Of a stretch of DNA of 64,000 nt, positions 1-11,640 are shown in pieces. How positions within the stretch are numbered: the first letter of the stretch is position 1; every line of letters starts with the position of its first letter. Made by a program: the position numbers and the translations under genes. A model generated the notes under the pieces. The model was not told the DNA's origin. It did not search any database and saw nothing but the letters and a program-made list of their open reading frames with translations. The stretch is from Bacteroidales bacterium (lineage in GTDB: Bacteria; Bacteroidota; Bacteroidia; Bacteroidales; P3), in contig JAFTFL010000009.1 of assembly GCA_017449525.1 (NCBI GenBank), forward strand, positions 1 to 64,000. Direction: 5' to 3'.

Positions 1-32
1 TATCGTATATATATTATTTGTCACATATCTTG

Positions 33-64
33 AAGTCTGGAAGGCCTCTCAACTTTCCAGACTT
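33..64 (-). terminator. Hairpin after PFOR gene
   Basis: A perfect 10-bp inverted repeat (AAGTCTGGAA at 33-42, TTCCAGACTT at 55-64) lies just past the PFOR stop codon. Its position suggests a transcription terminator for the leftward PFOR transcript, but no clear U-run follows on that strand, so it could be a processing or stabilising hairpin instead. Confidence 0.45.
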
Positions 65-77
65 GGTTGGAGATTGG

Positions 78-3743
<3,666 letters not shown>

Positions 3744-3748
3744 AATTG

Positions 3749-3762
3749 CTTAAACGTTTAAG
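3749..3762. promoter_or_regulatory. 14-bp perfect palindrome upstream of nifJ
   Basis: CTTAAACGTTTAAG is a perfect palindrome 6 bp upstream of the nifJ start codon, inside the 38-bp gap to the DUF262 gene. The position would suit an operator or a weak terminator. No regulator can be named from the sequence. Confidence 0.35.
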
Positions 3763-3781
3763 GATTAATATTTAAGATTAT

Positions 3782-5518
3782 TTATTTTATTAAATCGTTT
3801 TCTTCGAGAAACTTGATGAATTGAGATAAGATTTCATTATTTCTATCAGAAATATCATCTTCAACAAAATCAGAATAGGTATTCGCAATATTGAGCAATT
3901 CTTTAATTCTTGTGCCTTCTTTTTTATTTTGTTTTCTGTCAAGAATATCCCCTCGGTAGTATTTCACCTTGTCTGCAAATCTGTAGTCCGATGCCCTAAT
4001 GTTGATTTTTTTCTCTAAAAGAGTCTTGTTTCCCAATATTTCCAAATTGTGTTTATCTTGCAATTCATCTTGGCGTTTTTTAGAAAGGATATGTTCGATT
4101 TCGAAATTTACATCCAAATCAATCCAAGACTGTTCTTCATCTCTGAAAGCCCACCATGTAAGCATTGATTTTGTTACAGCTCGATTGTTGGCGAATGTAT
4201 AGTTGTCCAATTTGGATCGCAATACAATGGGATCAAACTTGTATTCAGAAAAAGAGATATTCTTTTCTTCAATAATATTGACCATCTCGGCATAGACAGG
4301 GGTGCGCAAAGCATTGACACCCGGACGGTCTATTGAGTATGCCCATATAAATGCTGTTATTTTATTTAGAAACGTGTAAAACTCTGCATCTGACAAGTCG
4401 CCACTTGTATTTCTGTTTTTCAAAAAATACACCGATACAATGTAAGACCACATGCCATTTGGGGCATAGTTCAACACAAACAAACACCGCAATATCCGAT
4501 CAGAAAAACGTTCAATATTCTGATTAAATACATCTTTCCAAAAATCGGCCAGCTCCTCAAGTTCTTCTAATGCGTTGTTATTATTTAATGCAGCATACTT
4601 GTCTTTTTCAAAGAATTTACGCAAAGCCTCTGTTGTTGATGATTTTATCCCTTGCTTGGCACGAAGATAATACATATACCTTGTAAAAAGCTCGTCCATC
4701 GGGGTACCCGAAATGGGATGAAACATCTCTTCACACAACTCCTCCAAGCATTTCCATCGACTTATAAACTCATCCTTCAGCCCCTTTTGAGCATAGTACT
4801 TATAGAATTGAGCCTTGAATATGTCCGCATCAGATAGGGGCATGCCTCTATCGTTCAAAGTGGAGAATATTCGTAGTGCCGTATTTTGATTATCAGCTTC
4901 AATGGGGAGAATAATGCAGTTGTTTAGCAATCTAGTAGGGAAATATGAAAAGAAACTCGGATATTCATTAAGGAAAATGTTTATCCTATTTTGGAAAAAA
5001 CGGAAATTCTGAGCATATCCACTTTTCATATTGTCAGGTGCGACACCTGATCGCAGAATAGATAAGAATTCGTCCTTGTCATTATCAGTGGCTACTTCTG
5101 AATCAATCTTCAATTTGTCCATAACAGGCTTCCGAAACTCATTTGTTTTCCAAATACATAGTGCAAGATTTTCACGCGTATTAATGGAGTTCTCATCTTG
5201 CATTTTTCCAAACTTTTCGTAAAAAGCCCTCAATAGGAGCATTAGAGTGGTTAATCGTTGCTGCCCATCAATCACCTCCATTTTACCATCATCATTCTTA
5301 AACGTAACAATGGGTCCCAAATAATATTCATCATTGTCACTGTCGAATTTTGTGTAGTCATTATCAGGGAATGCAAACGAGAAAATATCGTCCCATAGGG
5401 TTTGACATTCTTTATCGCCCCATGCGTAGGGACGTTGATAATCTGGTATCAAAAAGTCTGACTTTCTATCAGAAAATAAATCAAATATTGTTCTTTGGTC
5501 AACGTTGAGTTTGCTCAT
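3782..5518 (-). CDS. DUF262/DUF1524 (GmrSD-like) protein
   Basis: A 578-residue protein of the GmrSD family. Members include type IV restriction enzymes that cut modified DNA, although many have no known target. The N-terminal DUF262 domain carries the signature VIDGQQRLTTLMLLL (about residues 80-95), a ParB/Srx-like NTP-binding motif. The C-terminal part has EIEHILSKKR followed by a conserved Asn and Leu-rich stretch, as in DUF1524 HNH-type nuclease domains. Both halves sit in one polypeptide, like fused GmrSD. The DNA is clearly more A+T-rich than nifJ next door, which fits horizontal acquisition. It sits at the edge of an island that also holds restriction-modification and toxin genes, so a role in anti-phage or anti-plasmid defence is likely but not shown. 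Confidence 0.85.
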   Translation of the reverse strand: MSKLNVDQRTIFDLFSDRKSDFLIPDYQRPYAWGDKECQTLWDDIFSFAFPDNDYTKFDSDNDEYYLGPIVTFKNDDGKMEVIDGQQRLTTLMLLLRAFYEKFGKMQDENSINTRENLALCIWKTNEFRKPVMDKLKIDSEVATDNDKDEFLSILRSGVAPDNMKSGYAQNFRFFQNRINIFLNEYPSFFSYFPTRLLNNCIILPIEADNQNTALRIFSTLNDRGMPLSDADIFKAQFYKYYAQKGLKDEFISRWKCLEELCEEMFHPISGTPMDELFTRYMYYLRAKQGIKSSTTEALRKFFEKDKYAALNNNNALEELEELADFWKDVFNQNIERFSDRILRCLFVLNYAPNGMWSYIVSVYFLKNRNTSGDLSDAEFYTFLNKITAFIWAYSIDRPGVNALRTPVYAEMVNIIEEKNISFSEYKFDPIVLRSKLDNYTFANNRAVTKSMLTWWAFRDEEQSWIDLDVNFEIEHILSKKRQDELQDKHNLEILGNKTLLEKKINIRASDYRFADKVKYYRGDILDRKQNKKEGTRIKELLNIANTYSDFVEDDISDRNNEILSQFIKFLEENDLIK

Positions 5519-5563
5519 TTTTTGACTATTTTATAATTAATCATCTTTTCCTATTCTATGCTG

Positions 5564-6148
5564 TTACTTGTCGCCGCCTTTCTTTATCCGCTTCACCGTA
5601 TGTGTGATCTTACCGATGATGATGTTGATTTCAAGTGAAGATTCAGTCTCCGCAGTCTCGAGGTCGGGCATCACGATGTCGGTCAGCACCTCGCCGAAGT
5701 GCTGCATTTTGCTCTTCTGCACTTCCTTGTCAGCTTCCTTGTGCAGTTCCACCAACTCGCGCTTCAGGCTGCGGACTTTTGCGAAGGTCTCAATGATGGC
5801 AATGGTAACAGCTGTTGCACGTTCGCTCTTTAGTATGGTAGCCAGCATATACAACCCCTTCTCGGTGAAAGCCCGCGGCTCAACAGGAGAATTCTTCAGG
5901 GGCTTGAAGTGGTCGAAATTTTCGACCAGTTGCTGCTTTTCAATACTTTGCAAAGTAAAGAAGTACCCTTCCGGGAATTTGTCGGGGTTGTTCTTCACCG
6001 CCTCATTTACCCTTTTGGTTTCAACTCCATACAATTCCGCCACATCACGGTCGATGAGAACCTTCTGCCCACGTAACACAATCAAACGAGTTTCTATCTC
6101 TTGCGTTTCAATGGTGTTTGGAGTTGCTATTAGTACTTTCTTTGTCAT
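5564..6148 (-). CDS. ORF6N domain protein
   Basis: A 194-residue protein whose N-terminal 90 residues match the ORF6N domain, a DNA-binding domain from phage antirepressor-type proteins: LRGQKVLIDRDVAELYGVET, then NEAVKNN, FPEGYFFTL and RAFTEKGLYMLATIL. The C-terminal part is helical and charged, probably coiled coil. These genes are common in Bacteroidota mobile and accessory regions. The specific DNA target is unknown. It lies 45 bp upstream of the DUF262 gene on the same strand and may be cotranscribed with it. Confidence 0.85.
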   Translation of the reverse strand: MTKKVLIATPNTIETQEIETRLIVLRGQKVLIDRDVAELYGVETKRVNEAVKNNPDKFPEGYFFTLQSIEKQQLVENFDHFKPLKNSPVEPRAFTEKGLYMLATILKSERATAVTIAIIETFAKVRSLKRELVELHKEADKEVQKSKMQHFGEVLTDIVMPDLETAETESSLEINIIIGKITHTVKRIKKGGDK

Positions 6149-6880
6149 ATTACGTTCTATATGTTATTTTATTTTCTGCAGTTTCCTATTTTCCACTTCT
6201 TCCATCACGGTCATTTGAGTCTATTTGTTTTGCTTCGTCAGTGGTGGTGTCAAGGGCCAACTTGTCTTGGGCGTTGAGGGGACTGACGACGGACTGTCCT
6301 GTGCGTTGCTCTATTTTGCGGCGACGTGTTGTTTTTTTTTGTGGATGCTTGATATTGTGTGCTATTTGTGGTTCATGGTTGGTTGTGAAGTATATGCAAT
6401 TTGTTGATTATTAAATTATTATTTTTTATTTTGGTGTGTAATTAGGTCGCGAAGGTACGAAAAAAATAGGCCTCGGAGGTACGATAAAGTGCAATGCTTT
6501 ACTTAAGTGGTTCTTGGTAAGGAATGTGGGCACTTATTGAGGTGGTTGTGGGGGATGAATAATGAATAATGAATAATACTTCGACCTTCTAGACCTTACA
6601 GATTGTTGATTATTTGGGAGGGTGCATGTTCAAGAGCGGACAACCAAATTCAGCAAAGTATATATAAAAATATGTGCACGAATTGAAAACAACATGTGTA
6701 CGAGTTGATGACAATATGTATTCGAACCGTTTTAAAGTTGTGTATAAAATCTTTAAATCTATATATATGGACTGATTGTGGTTAGTGCATGATGGAGACG
6801 CGTTGCCGTGAACCGCTGCCCGACAGCAGTCCGCCGTTTTTGTCTATCATGGCCTGCCAGCCGCAGCACGATACGACACG
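6149..6880. other. Gene-free stretch with short repeats
   Basis: No convincing gene in 730 bp. It contains a triple repeat of GAATAAT (about 6555-6578), T-rich and A-rich runs, and the 22-nt repeat array annotated separately at 6669-6734. No clear promoter for the downstream toxin-antitoxin genes was seen. Confidence 0.6.
6669..6734. repeat. Three-unit 22-nt degenerate tandem repeat
   Basis: Three consecutive 22-nt units begin at 6669, 6691 and 6713. Units 1 and 2 share the frame AAyATGTGyACGArTTGA..AC; unit 3 keeps AATATGT and CGAA. The period and the AATRTGT...GAC layout resemble the array upstream of porP (28933-29064). Confidence 0.6.
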
Positions 6881-7063
6881 ATGAGAATGGAACTTCGGCA
6901 GGACATCGGGGCCATCGCCGACAATGAGAACCTGATGCGTCGCCTCGCCCTCTACGCCGAGAAACTGGTCAAGGAACAGAACGTTGCGCAAAGCGAGATC
7001 AGAGGGAGTTTGCTCACTATGCTGAGCAAAGCAACGTCGCTGAAAGTAATGCCCCAGTACTGA
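6881..7063 (+). CDS. Short ORF, possible antitoxin N-terminal part
   Basis: A 60-residue ORF whose first 35 residues (starting MRMELRQDIGAIADNE) resemble the helical N-termini of small Bacteroidota antitoxins found before YoeB-like toxins. Its stop overlaps the start of the next small ORF (TGATG at 7061-7065). In the +1 frame, reading continues as ...EQSNVAESNAPVL straight into that ORF. The two ORFs may therefore be one antitoxin broken by an indel, or two translationally coupled pieces. I cannot tell which. Confidence 0.4.
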   Translation: MRMELRQDIGAIADNENLMRRLALYAEKLVKEQNVAQSEIRGSLLTMLSKATSLKVMPQY

Positions 7064-7191
7064 TGACAAAGGAGGAGTTTTTGTCGAAGATTGAAGGCTC
7101 TGTACAGCAGGTTGCTCGCGGCGAGTACTCCTCCTTGCTCCCTGGTGAGGATCTGACCACACACTTAAGACGCTTGGGCTATGAAATATGA
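7063..7191 (+). CDS. Small antitoxin-like ORF upstream of YoeB-like toxin
   Basis: A 42-residue ORF beginning MTKEEFLSKIEGSVQQV. It overlaps the toxin start at 7181 by 11 bp, the arrangement expected of an antitoxin-toxin pair. The TKEEF...KI...V..G pattern is typical of the C-terminal, toxin-binding part of Bacteroidota antitoxins associated with RelE/YoeB-family toxins. It is too short to be a complete DNA-binding antitoxin, so it probably works with, or was once joined to, the ORF that ends at 7063. Confidence 0.5.
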   Translation: MTKEEFLSKIEGSVQQVARGEYSSLLPGEDLTTHLRRLGYEI

Positions 7192-7462
7192 AGTCCGTCT
7201 GATGCGCGAGGCGGAAGCGGATTTGGTGCGTCTTGCAAAGTCCGACCCCAAAGTTTACACTAAGGCTAAAAGATTCCTTGATGAACTGGCCGAGCACCCC
7301 AAGACCGGCAACGGCCATCCCGAGCCGCAGAAAGGTCAGCCTGCGAACCGTTGGAGTCGCGAAATCACGAAGAAGCACTGCATGGTCTATCGCATCTTCG
7401 ACACAGAAGTGGAGGTGGAAGTTCTCGCCGCCTACGGTCATTATGACGACAAACAACATTGA
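7181..7462 (+). CDS. Txe/YoeB-family toxin, catalytic Arg replaced
   Basis: A 93-residue protein of the YoeB/RelE superfamily, ribosome-dependent mRNA interferases. Family hallmarks are visible: GHPEPQKG (containing the equivalent of E46 in E. coli YoeB), NRWSREI, VYRIFD and the C-terminal YGHYDDK with the conserved His. At the position of catalytic Arg65 (E. coli EEHRLVY) this protein reads KKHCMVY, so Cys replaces Arg. That would be expected to cripple RNA cleavage. The reading frame is otherwise intact and overlaps the small upstream ORF. It lies immediately before a 90-bp chimeric remnant of a duplicated module. Confidence 0.8.
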   Translation: MKYEVRLMREAEADLVRLAKSDPKVYTKAKRFLDELAEHPKTGNGHPEPQKGQPANRWSREITKKHCMVYRIFDTEVEVEVLAAYGHYDDKQH

Positions 7463-7552
7463 GAAACAAGGCAATCTGCTTTGGCGAAACCAAGGATCCC
7501 ATCGGCACCATCCTCGCCGAAGCCCAGCGCTGTAGCTACGACACATCGAAGT
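7463..7552 (+). pseudogene. Chimeric remnant: membrane-gene start joined to lipocalin end
   Basis: Bases 7463-7485 match, with one mismatch, the beginning of the membrane-protein gene seen intact at 12213 (GAAACAAGGCAATCTG..). Bases 7503-7552 match the end of the lipocalin gene at 9281-9330, encoding GTILAEAQR..YDTSK. The piece therefore looks like a third copy of the membrane-protein/lipocalin module with its whole middle deleted. It encodes nothing functional. Confidence 0.65.
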
Positions 7553-8039
7553 GCAACTCAACCTTGGCTTTGGGCCTTCGTGAAAACAATCCTGCAAGGA
7601 AGATGCAGATGGAATAGATAATTGATGGCATTAATACAATGTCCATAAACACTGCTAAATCTACATCTACATCTAAATTGACAAGTATACTTATTGGCAA
7701 TCCTGTGCTCAAAGGAAAAAGCGTAAGCAAGCAACTCTTACGCATCAGCCAAAGGGGAACATTAATCAATATCAGCACAAGAGGACAAAACCAGACATAC
7801 CAATTGCGACGAGCCTTTTCGTAAACATAGTGAGCAGCTATCCCAGGAAGTACCATTGCAAGAATACTGACAGCTACGGTAAATCTCGCTATCGTTCCTT
7901 CTGGGTATTCGAACACGTTGTTGTCAAAAGTATTATACACCAGCAAATACCCTAATAGGATGTACGCCAAGTAGACAATCATAAAAGCCCAAAAGAAAGG
8001 AATCTTTCTTCGGTCCGTGTCGAATGATGCTGTCCTCAT
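7536..8039 (-). CDS. Four-helix membrane protein of unknown function
   Basis: A 167-residue protein with about four hydrophobic segments (roughly residues 15-37, 50-70, 80-103 and 128-153) and a basic C-terminus. I recognise no family. Its last dozen codons run antisense through the lipocalin remnant at 7503-7552, so the original C-terminus may have been replaced when the module was rearranged. It sits alone on the minus strand between rightward genes. Confidence 0.5.
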   Translation of the reverse strand: MRTASFDTDRRKIPFFWAFMIVYLAYILLGYLLVYNTFDNNVFEYPEGTIARFTVAVSILAMVLPGIAAHYVYEKARRNWYVWFCPLVLILINVPLWLMRKSCLLTLFPLSTGLPISILVNLDVDVDLAVFMDIVLMPSIIYSICIFLAGLFSRRPKAKVELHFDVS

Positions 8040-8105
8040 TTTTTCTGTATTTATAGGTTCTTCCCTTTATTAACGTTGTCCACTATGCTTTATTGCTCTC
8101 GCTGT

Positions 8106-8180
8106 CAACATTTTCTTCCGCTACGAGGCAATAAATTCCCCCGACCTTCGTTTTCTATTGGAAAAAGAGTTGAAAACGAT
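8106..8180 (+). repeat. Leader of duplicated module, copy 1
   Basis: The 28-mer at 8116-8143 (TTCCGCTACGAGGCAATAAA...) is repeated exactly at 11370-11397. Sequence from about 8155 to the ATG at 8181 is repeated at about 12187-12213. Relative to copy 2, this copy lacks the roughly 800 bp that carry the DUF3791/DUF3990 genes. The homology therefore marks a duplication with either an internal deletion here or an insertion there. Confidence 0.75.
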
Positions 8181-8756
8181 ATGAAACAAGGTAATCTGTT
8201 TTGGCCGCTGGTGGTGGGGTTGGTGCTGGCGCTGGTGATGGGATTTCTGGCGCTGACCAACGCCATCGGGATTTGGCACATTCCGGAGCTGTGGTCGCAG
8301 ATCTTCGCCGCCTGCACGGGCGCTATCGTGGTGGCGGTGGTTACGATGGTGTTGATGCACGGCCAGCGCGCCACCGAGGAGGCTAAGGAGAAAAGCATCA
8401 AGATATACGAGAGTAAGGTGTCGGTTTACTCTCGATTTGTGACCAAGATGTACAAGCTGCTGGAGGATGACCAAGTGTCGTGCGACGACTTCCTGGCCTT
8501 GCGCACCGAGATCTTCAGCTCGCTGATATTCTACCTTGACGACAGCCACCTGCGTATGATGCTCGCCGAGATAGGCAACATTAAGGACTTCCGCGACGGC
8601 ACCGCGATGGTCTCCACCTTTGCTCGCATCACCAACATCCTGCAAGACGACCTGCTGTCGCGCTCCTACCGCGCCGACGACCGCGAGCAGGTGTTAGTCG
8701 ACCTCTGGCAACGCTTCGAGACGCTTTCAGCCTTCTGCCCCATCCCAAGCAAATAA
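8181..8756 (+). CDS. Two-helix membrane protein with cytoplasmic helical domain, copy 1
   Basis: A 191-residue protein with two hydrophobic helices near the N-terminus (about residues 8-28 and 40-60), then a charged helical domain. I do not recognise the family. The start at 8181 rather than upstream is fixed by the paralogue at 12213, which begins with the same MKQGNLFWPLVVGLVL. The two proteins are nearly identical, including the ends ...VLVDLWQRFETLSAFCPIP. The lipocalin gene follows 150 bp downstream. A membrane-anchored partner or sensor is possible, but nothing in the sequence shows its function. Confidence 0.75.
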   Translation: MKQGNLFWPLVVGLVLALVMGFLALTNAIGIWHIPELWSQIFAACTGAIVVAVVTMVLMHGQRATEEAKEKSIKIYESKVSVYSRFVTKMYKLLEDDQVSCDDFLALRTEIFSSLIFYLDDSHLRMMLAEIGNIKDFRDGTAMVSTFARITNILQDDLLSRSYRADDREQVLVDLWQRFETLSAFCPIPSK

Positions 8757-8906
8757 AGTTATCTTTGGTGAACGACAGAACAAACTATGCGCATCAAGCA
8801 GGCTATTGAGAACAGGGAATTGTAGGGGCGGGAGAAGACGCTGTTTCTTACGTCAACGTGGGTGCCGATGGGTGTTATGATAAGGTTTTCCTGTGGGTAG
8901 AGACAT

Positions 8907-9353
8907 TTGACGGATGACAACATGCCGGTGGCAGCGCTGGATTTGCAGCGCTATCTGGGCGACTGGTACGAGCTGGCGCGCTTTGACCACAGTTTTGAGC
9001 GCGGATTAGACTTCTGCAAGGCCAACTACGCCCTGCGCGAAGATGGCAAGATTGCTGTGACCAACACCGGCATCAAGGACAGCAAGCCCAAAACCTCCAA
9101 CGGTAAGGCCAAGACCACCGACACGCCCGCCCTGCTGCGCATCTCGTTCCTCGGCCCCTTCTACAGCGACTACCGCGTAATGCTGCTCGACGCCGACTAT
9201 CGGTGGGCCCGCGTCGGCAACAAGAGCGCCGACTACCTCTGGATACTCTCTCGCACGCCGGAGCTGCCCAAGAAGACCCTCGGCACCATCCTCTCCGAAT
9301 CCCAGCGTCGTGGCTACGACACCTCGAAGCTCATCTGGGTGAAACAGAAATAA
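8907..9353 (+). CDS. blc: Lipocalin (Blc family) lacking a signal peptide
   Basis: A 148-residue lipocalin of the bacterial Blc type. The hallmark GDWYELARFDHSFERG occurs near residue 18, followed by CKANYALREDGKI, TDTPALLRISFLGPFYSDYR, DYLWILSRTP and RRGYDTSKLIWV. Blc lipocalins bind lysophospholipids or fatty acids, usually as outer-membrane lipoproteins. Here translation can begin only at TTG 8907 or ATG 8922, just before the barrel, and no signal peptide or lipobox is readable upstream. The export signal was apparently lost in rearrangement, or the protein is cytoplasmic. A terminator hairpin follows at 9378. Confidence 0.85.
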   Translation: MTDDNMPVAALDLQRYLGDWYELARFDHSFERGLDFCKANYALREDGKIAVTNTGIKDSKPKTSNGKAKTTDTPALLRISFLGPFYSDYRVMLLDADYRWARVGNKSADYLWILSRTPELPKKTLGTILSESQRRGYDTSKLIWVKQK

Positions 9354-9377
9354 AGAACTATGATTGCAAAAAACAGC

Positions 9378-9415
9378 AACGGCTACCATCTTTGCGGACG
9401 GCAGCCGTTTTTTTA
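9378..9415 (+). terminator. Rho-independent terminator after lipocalin gene
   Basis: AACGGCT (9378-9384) pairs with AGCCGTT (9403-9409), followed by a run of seven T residues. A classic intrinsic terminator for the rightward transcript. Confidence 0.75.
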
Positions 9416-9428
9416 TTGGGAATAAATA

Positions 9429-10249
9429 TTACCTCTCGTCAATCACTACTTCGGCGTTCTTGTAAAGCGACGGGATGTCGTTGTACTTGATGCGGAACTT
9501 CGTGCCGTGGTTGTGGCCGGTGCGGGCGTCGAAGTCGATGTATATCTTGCCGTCGCGAATGGCTTGGATGAAACGCTCTTGGTCAAAGTTTGAGAGTTTC
9601 AGCACATAGTTGTAGAGGAAATACTCCTTGCGTTTGCGTCCAACGGTTTCGGTCTTCACTTCGGCGCGGACATAAAAACAGTTCTTCAACTTTGTGCCCG
9701 CCTTGTGGAAGAGGTCGTCGAAACCCCAATAAGGCACGATGTCAAAGTTCTTGGTATGTCCGACACGTTTCTTGACGCTTTCGAGCCATTTCGAGTGACG
9801 AGCGTCGGAGTGCATGCTGTCAAAATAACCTCCACCTTGCGCTCTTTATCGTTCACGTGTACCTTGAAGCCTCGGTCGCTGTATTGCTTGGCGTTCAGTG
9901 TGGCGCGGAATGACTTTTCGCCTTTCGGATAGGTCGTGCCAGCTTTGTCGTGCGACCAACCGTAGAGTGGCAACATCTGCGAGGGGATGATGGTGAGTGC
10001 CGTGGGCGAAGGTTCGGTATGGAACATTGTCAGTAGCGATGAAGTGTTGGCCCGCTGTGCCTTCAATTCCCATTCGGCGGCATTGGGGATTGGCAGGTTG
10101 TTCTCCGGAATTTCCAACAGGTCTTCCAAGATGTTGCCAACCGCGCCGTCGTTTCCCTTGCGGTAGTTCTCAATCCAGCCTTTGGCGTAGATTGCCTTGA
10201 ATTTCTTGATAAGTTCAGCCTTCGAAAAGGCTTTGAGTACCGTAGCCAT
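9429..10249 (-). pseudogene. MvaI/BcnI-family restriction endonuclease, frameshifted
   Basis: The 5' part (from the ATG at 10249, MATVLKAFSKAELIKKF) and the 3' part (in frame from about 9815 down to 9429, ending AEVVIDER) together make one protein of about 272 residues. It resembles the MvaI/BcnI restriction endonuclease family (PF15515), whose known members cut CCNGG-type sites. Features seen include AEWELKAQRAN and the C-terminal FYVRAEVKTE. The frame breaks at a short T-run (A-run at 9822-9825 on the plus strand). Adding one base restores KVEVIFDSMHSDARHSKW. It is either a real inactivating or phase-varying slip or a homopolymer sequencing error. The start overlaps the end of the partner methyltransferase gene by 35 bp. 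Confidence 0.8.
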
Positions 10250-11057
10250 ATTCTTTTTGTTGTTTTTTCTTTCTGGGTATTGCAGATGAAGTTGCAAACA
10301 AATTCAACTGATGGAATTTTGCAACCTCTGGGTTAACTTTGTTCTTTTCCAACCGTGCGTTGGCAGCCTCGCAATACTGTGCCGACTTCTCAATGCCAAT
10401 AAAATCACGGCCAAGTCCTGCAGCGACAACCGCCGTTGTCCCGGAGCCCATAAACGGGTCGAGAACAATCTGTGCAGTCGTTGAGGAAACAATGCGGTCA
10501 ATCAGTTCGACGGGGAACGGTGCAGGATGGTCGTTCCGCTGCTCTTGCATAATCTCCCACACGTCACCATAGCTGTTGCAATGGGGCGCAAGTTTGAAAT
10601 CCTTTTTTGCTATGAGATAAATCACCTCGTAGGTTGGCAGGAAGTAGCCAGCATTGAAATTGATGCCACCCTTGCGTTTCCATATTATGATTTGGCGGAT
10701 CGGAACGTCATACACAATATCACGGCGGTCTTGTATTAAACCATCCTGCACACGCCATTTGTGGTTGTAGAATATTGCACCATTGTCCTTGATGACGCGG
10801 ACAAGTTCAAGCAAAACTTCGTGCTGCCATTTTGCATACTCCTCGACTGGCATACAGTCGTCGTAGTTCTCGTAGCCTTTGATGAGGGCAGCGTTTGCCC
10901 ATTTGCCACCGCGCCCGTCCTTCATACCGTTTCCGGTTGAATTTTTTAGATTATATGGTGGAGATGTTACAACCAAATCAATGCAAGCATCCGGAAGTTG
11001 ATGCAGTACATCGAGGCAGTCGGCATTGATGATTTTATTAAGATATTCTGTAATCAT
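10215..11057 (-). CDS. Site-specific DNA methyltransferase (TSPPY type)
   Basis: A 280-residue amino-methyltransferase. The catalytic motif IV TSPPYN lies near residue 32 and the AdoMet-binding motif I DPFMGSGTT near residue 210. This order (IV before I) defines the beta class, which methylates N4 of cytosine or N6 of adenine. Pairing with an MvaI/BcnI-type nuclease favours N4-cytosine methylation of a CCNGG-type site, which is an inference. I prefer the start at 11057 (MITEYLNKIINADCLDVL), with a purine-rich AGGGAG a dozen bases upstream. An in-frame start at 11105 would add 16 residues. The motifs are intact, so the methylase should be active even if the nuclease is not. Confidence 0.88.
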   Translation of the reverse strand: MITEYLNKIINADCLDVLHQLPDACIDLVVTSPPYNLKNSTGNGMKDGRGGKWANAALIKGYENYDDCMPVEEYAKWQHEVLLELVRVIKDNGAIFYNHKWRVQDGLIQDRRDIVYDVPIRQIIIWKRKGGINFNAGYFLPTYEVIYLIAKKDFKLAPHCNSYGDVWEIMQEQRNDHPAPFPVELIDRIVSSTTAQIVLDPFMGSGTTAVVAAGLGRDFIGIEKSAQYCEAANARLEKNKVNPEVAKFHQLNLFATSSAIPRKKKQQKEYGYGTQSLFEG

Positions 11058-11105
11058 AGAATATATTCTCCCTACATAACGCCACCGTTCATTTTTATTG
11101 CCCAT

Positions 11106-11427
11106 GCGGAGGCGGAATGTTGGTACTTTTCTGCATTTTCACCGCGCATATATAATGGGAGCGTTACACGGCTGCAAATTGGTCGCGCATCAATGCGCGG
11201 AGGGTTTACACGGCTGTTTTGCCATCCCCGTATATATGCGCGGTGCGTTGCATCATTCAGCAGGGGTCGTGTCGTCCTGCGGCGTGGTGTCGCCATTCTG
11301 CTTCTTGCCCTTGCTGCAGAGAAAGAACGCTACTCGCACGGCGTTATTGCCCTTGTTGACAATATTTTATTCCGCTACGAGGCAATAAATTCCCCCGCCC
11401 TTCGTTGTTAAGGCAAAAAAAGAAATT
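11106..11427. other. Intergenic stretch with short direct repeats
   Basis: About 320 bp without a convincing gene. TTACACGGCTG occurs twice (11164-11174 and 11206-11216), and there is a GCGCATCAATGCGC palindrome around 11185. The last 80 bp are the leader of duplicated module copy 2; the 28-mer at 11370-11397 repeats 8116-8143. Confidence 0.6.
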
Positions 11428-11640
11428 ATGGCATCGGACAAGGCTCAATATGTGGTGGCGCTAATAGCGGAGTTTGCCGAGTACTATGGCATCACGACGA
11501 CACAGGCGGCGAAATACCTGAGCCAATACAAGGTGCTGGAACTTTTCGACAGGCAGTACGGCTACCTGCACACGCAGTCGTTTGCCTCCAACGTGCGCGA
11601 CCTCTCCGCCTACTTTCAAAGAATGGGAGGTTCGTTATGA
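11428..11640 (+). CDS. DUF3791 protein, putative antitoxin
   Basis: A 70-residue protein of the DUF3791 family: FAEYYGITTTQAAKYL, then LFDRQYGYLHTQSF and a C-terminal helix. In Bacteroidota these small proteins are regularly encoded immediately before DUF3990 proteins, in what look like toxin-antitoxin pairs. Its stop codon overlaps the DUF3990 start by 4 bp (ATGA at 11637), so the two are translationally coupled. Confidence 0.8.
   Translation: MASDKAQYVVALIAEFAEYYGITTTQAAKYLSQYKVLELFDRQYGYLHTQSFASNVRDLSAYFQRMGGSL

Noticed and set aside
6782..7597. 271-codon minus-strand frame opposite the toxin-antitoxin genes
   Set aside because: It overlaps the YoeB-like gene and the chimeric remnant antisense, and its translation shows no domain.
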